Shown here: positions 61,984 to 64,000 of the stretch, in pieces
How positions within the stretch are numbered: position 1 is the first letter of the stretch
How the letters are laid out: each line of letters begins with the position of its first letter
Assembly: GCF_028807635.1 (NCBI RefSeq)
Contig: NZ_JARBAX010000002.1
Location: 682,001-746,000 of the forward strand
Source of the DNA: Streptomyces spiramyceticus
Lineage (GTDB): Bacteria; Actinomycetota; Actinomycetes; Streptomycetales; Streptomycetaceae
Direction: 5' to 3'
Length of the DNA: 64,000 nucleotides
The notes under the pieces: generated by a model
Databases searched by the model: none
What the model saw: only the letters and a program-made list of their open reading frames with translations
What the model was told of the DNA's origin: nothing
Made by a program: the position numbers and the translations under genes

Positions 61984-64000
61984 GGAACGCCCCACCGCGA
62001 CGCCATGTGCTGGTGGTCGCACCCCAGTGCCGGTCGATGGAAAGGCTCGACCGGCTGGAGGAAGCCGCGACCGACCTGTACGACGTGCTGGCCGACGACG
62101 ACCTCGGCGCGTGCCGGCCGGGGCTTCCCGACGGCCGCCCGTCGCTCGTGACGGGCCACAATCTGACGAGCCACGAAATCCGGGCGCTGATCGAGGACGC
62201 CATCGAGTACGCCGCCAAGCGGAACGCCAGTCTGTTCCTCGCGCTGCTCGGCCACGGATTCGTACCCGGCACGACGACCACGCTGTACCTCATGGGATGC
62301 GATTCGACGGAGGACCGGACCGAACGCGCCGTAAATGTGGGCGAGTTACTGGCCGGGGCCGCGAATCACGGCGCCATTCCGAGTGTCCTCGGGATCATCG
62401 ACACCTGCCACGCGGCCGGCGCGTCACCGCCGCGCGAAGACCTGGCCGCCGGTATGCGCAACGGACGCAGCCGCCTCTCGCTCCTCATGGGCTCGCTGGC
62501 CGGCGAAGAAGGCTCCGGCTTGACCTTCTCCCGAGAACTGGCCCGCGTCATACGCAAGGGCGTGCCCGGCAGCGGTGCGCTGCTCGGCCTGCGCGAAGTG
62601 CGCCAGGGCGTACGCGGCCTGGTCGTCGGGCAGAACGTCAGCAGCTGGGAGCACGACGGCGACGGGCTCGCGCAGGGGTGGCTCTGGATCACCCGCAACG
62701 CCAGCCATCACCATGTGTTCCCCGGCGGCCTGTGCGGCCCCATGGCCCGCGAGGAGCTGACCGCCGCACTCGGCGCCCTCGACTCCGAGGCACCGGCCAC
62801 CGCGCTGCCCAGTGACGCGCAGTCGGCCCTGGAGTGCCAGGAACGGCTGAAGGACTTCCCCGACTCCGTGGCCCGCAGACGCGCCGAACGCGCCGTACGG
62901 AGCCTGCTCATCGCCGTACACACCGTGAAATTCATCCGCTCCTGGCTCGGCAGCGACCTGACCACCGCAAGACTGCGCCGCGCCCTGCACACCCAGCTCG
63001 CCTGGGAACGGCGCCTGCCCAGCAGCGTGCTGGAGCTGTCCGAGGTCGAAGCGGTCGACCGGCTGGCCTTCGACCATCCGCGCGCCGACCCCGACTGCCG
63101 TCCCTCGGTGGCCAGATTCGTCGCCCTGCTCGCACAGGACGCCAGGAAGGACGTCCACGACGAGGCGCTCGCACGCTGGGCACTGCTGATCGACGCCCAG
63201 CGAGCCCTCAACGACGCCGTGGAAGACGTAACGGGCAGGCAGCGCGTACGCAGACTGAAGCTCGCCGTCAGCCTGCACTCCTCCCTCACCGGCGACTGGC
63301 CCGAGGAGGTCGGCGCCTGGCTGCTCAAGGACGGCGGGCTGCTGCACCGGGAGGACTTCCGCTGCCCCACCGCCGACCGGAACGGCACGGAGAGCGCCGT
63401 CATGGCCGCCGTGCGCTGGGCCGAGACGTACGCCGCAGCGCTCGACATCAAGCTGAAGCGCATCGACGTCGCCGCCCCCAGCAGACTGCTGCGCACCTGG
63501 CGGCCCGAGGAAGCCGGAGTGGCGCAGCGCCTCGGAGTGACGTACGACGTCGTCATGCACTGGAGCCGGCGGCTGACCCCGGACCTGGTGCTCCAGGAGA
63601 TCGAACCCACCGTCCGCGACAAGTCGGAGGCGATCGCCGCCTGCGACGTGGGCGTCCCCGTCGACTGGCTCGCGGAGCAGGACACCGGCGAAAGACAGGT
63701 CCTGCGCGGTCACCTGCGCAACGGCCGCTACGCACGCGCGATCGGACTGACGCACCACACAGGTGTCGACGACGACCTGCTGGACATGCTCCTCGCCTAC
63801 ACCCCCGTGCTGCTGTGGCCGCACACCGCCGCCGGCTTCCCCGAGGCGCGTCACGGCAGCCTCGAACACGACTGGCGGGACATGCCCGAAGCGCTCGTAC
63901 GCGCCTACCAGTGCCGCTGGCGCGAGGAGGCCGTCAAGGACTTCGTCGACCTCCGTGCCGTCTGGGACGACCACGAGTGGCTGCGCTTCTGCCGCCTCTT
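61980..64000 (+). CDS. Caspase-like (peptidase C14) protein with long C-terminal helical region, 3' end outside window
   Basis: The frame is open from the ATG at 61980 (overlapping the hydrolase stop) to the window edge, so at least 673 residues. The N-terminal domain has HVLVVAPQCRSMERLDRLEE, catalytic His in ASLFLALLGHGFVPGTTTTL and catalytic Cys in PSVLGIIDTCHAAGASPPRE, the H-G and D-T-C-H pattern of bacterial caspase-like peptidases. After residue 270 come helical segments, then AVRWAETYAAALDIKLKRID and VAAPSRLLRTWRPEEAGVAQ, resembling the VMAP middle and C-terminal domains of vWA-MoxR-VMAP systems. A rare TTA codon (62346-62348) makes translation bldA-dependent in Streptomyces. Confidence 0.75.
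   Translation, partial: MRNAPPRRHVLVVAPQCRSMERLDRLEEAATDLYDVLADDDLGACRPGLPDGRPSLVTGHNLTSHEIRALIEDAIEYAAKRNASLFLALLGHGFVPGTTTTLYLMGCDSTEDRTERAVNVGELLAGAANHGAIPSVLGIIDTCHAAGASPPREDLAAGMRNGRSRLSLLMGSLAGEEGSGLTFSRELARVIRKGVPGSGALLGLREVRQGVRGLVVGQNVSSWEHDGDGLAQGWLWITRNASHHHVFPGGLCGPMAREELTAALGALDSEAPATALPSDAQSALECQERLKDFPDSVARRRAERAVRSLLIAVHTVKFIRSWLGSDLTTARLRRALHTQLAWERRLPSSVLELSEVEAVDRLAFDHPRADPDCRPSVARFVALLAQDARKDVHDEALARWALLIDAQRALNDAVEDVTGRQRVRRLKLAVSLHSSLTGDWPEEVGAWLLKDGGLLHREDFRCPTADRNGTESAVMAAVRWAETYAAALDIKLKRIDVAAPSRLLRTWRPEEAGVAQRLGVTYDVVMHWSRRLTPDLVLQEIEPTVRDKSEAIAACDVGVPVDWLAEQDTGERQVLRGHLRNGRYARAIGLTHHTGVDDDLLDMLLAYTPVLLWPHTAAGFPEARHGSLEHDWRDMPEALVRAYQCRWREEAVKDFVDLRAVWDDHEWLRFCRL

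Overview
The window is high-GC DNA with long-codon-bias genes, GTG and TTG starts with GGAGG-type ribosome binding sites, F420-linked enzymes, a fused pcaD/pcaC gene and families typical of Streptomyces. I infer a Streptomyces or close relative chromosome. It has two very different halves.

Left half (1 to about 35 kb): an accessory, insertion-sequence-rich region. It holds a partial tyrosine-type integrase, an acyl-carrier-protein-like gene lacking the usual attachment serine, a serine recombinase, a putative aerolysin-like pore-forming protein, DUF6461-like genes, a cysteine dioxygenase/decarboxylase pair, a cold-shock protein, and at least ten IS elements or fragments (several IS5-type, IS256, IS701, IS110). 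Many resident genes are broken, and several can be put back together exactly from target-site duplications. A secreted NucA/NucB-type nuclease is split by an IS5-family element. A histidine phosphatase is split by an IS256 element (9-bp duplication). A Gabija-like GajB helicase is split by a CTAG-targeting IS5-type element that carries its own TetR and RidA genes. An Mrr-like restriction gene is split by a 6-kb composite transposon (7-bp duplication) carrying a glycine-rich secreted protein and a sialidase-like secreted protein. The partner of the helicase, a GajA-like ATPase/TOPRIM nuclease, has an in-frame amber codon. The picture is a defence island in decay.

Right half (35 to 64 kb): mostly intact, densely packed chromosomal genes. 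It contains a LysR regulator divergent from a VOC protein with a palindromic operator between them, a small IS110 scar with a broken cupin gene, pcaL, a metallo-hydrolase, exonuclease III, a secreted S15-like hydrolase, an L,D-transpeptidase lipoprotein, an alpha/beta hydrolase overlapping a cytochrome P450, gamma-glutamyltransferase, and an F420-dependent PPOX-type protein. A five-gene reductive pyrimidine catabolism cluster follows: beta-ureidopropionase, aminotransferase, dihydropyrimidinase, LLM-class F420 oxidoreductase, NCS1 permease. Then come an AhpD/CMD protein, a NarL-type two-component system, and at the right edge a lipase-like hydrolase overlapping a large caspase-like protein that runs off the window.

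Short palindromic repeats mark the right half. One lies inside a coding sequence. Another, a perfect 48-bp palindrome bounded by CTAG, supplies stop codons to two convergent genes. A 191-bp relative with the same CTAG-bounded ends lies 10 bp before a sensor kinase start. Their ends resemble those of the cargo-carrying IS5-type element in the left half, so they may be its non-autonomous relatives.
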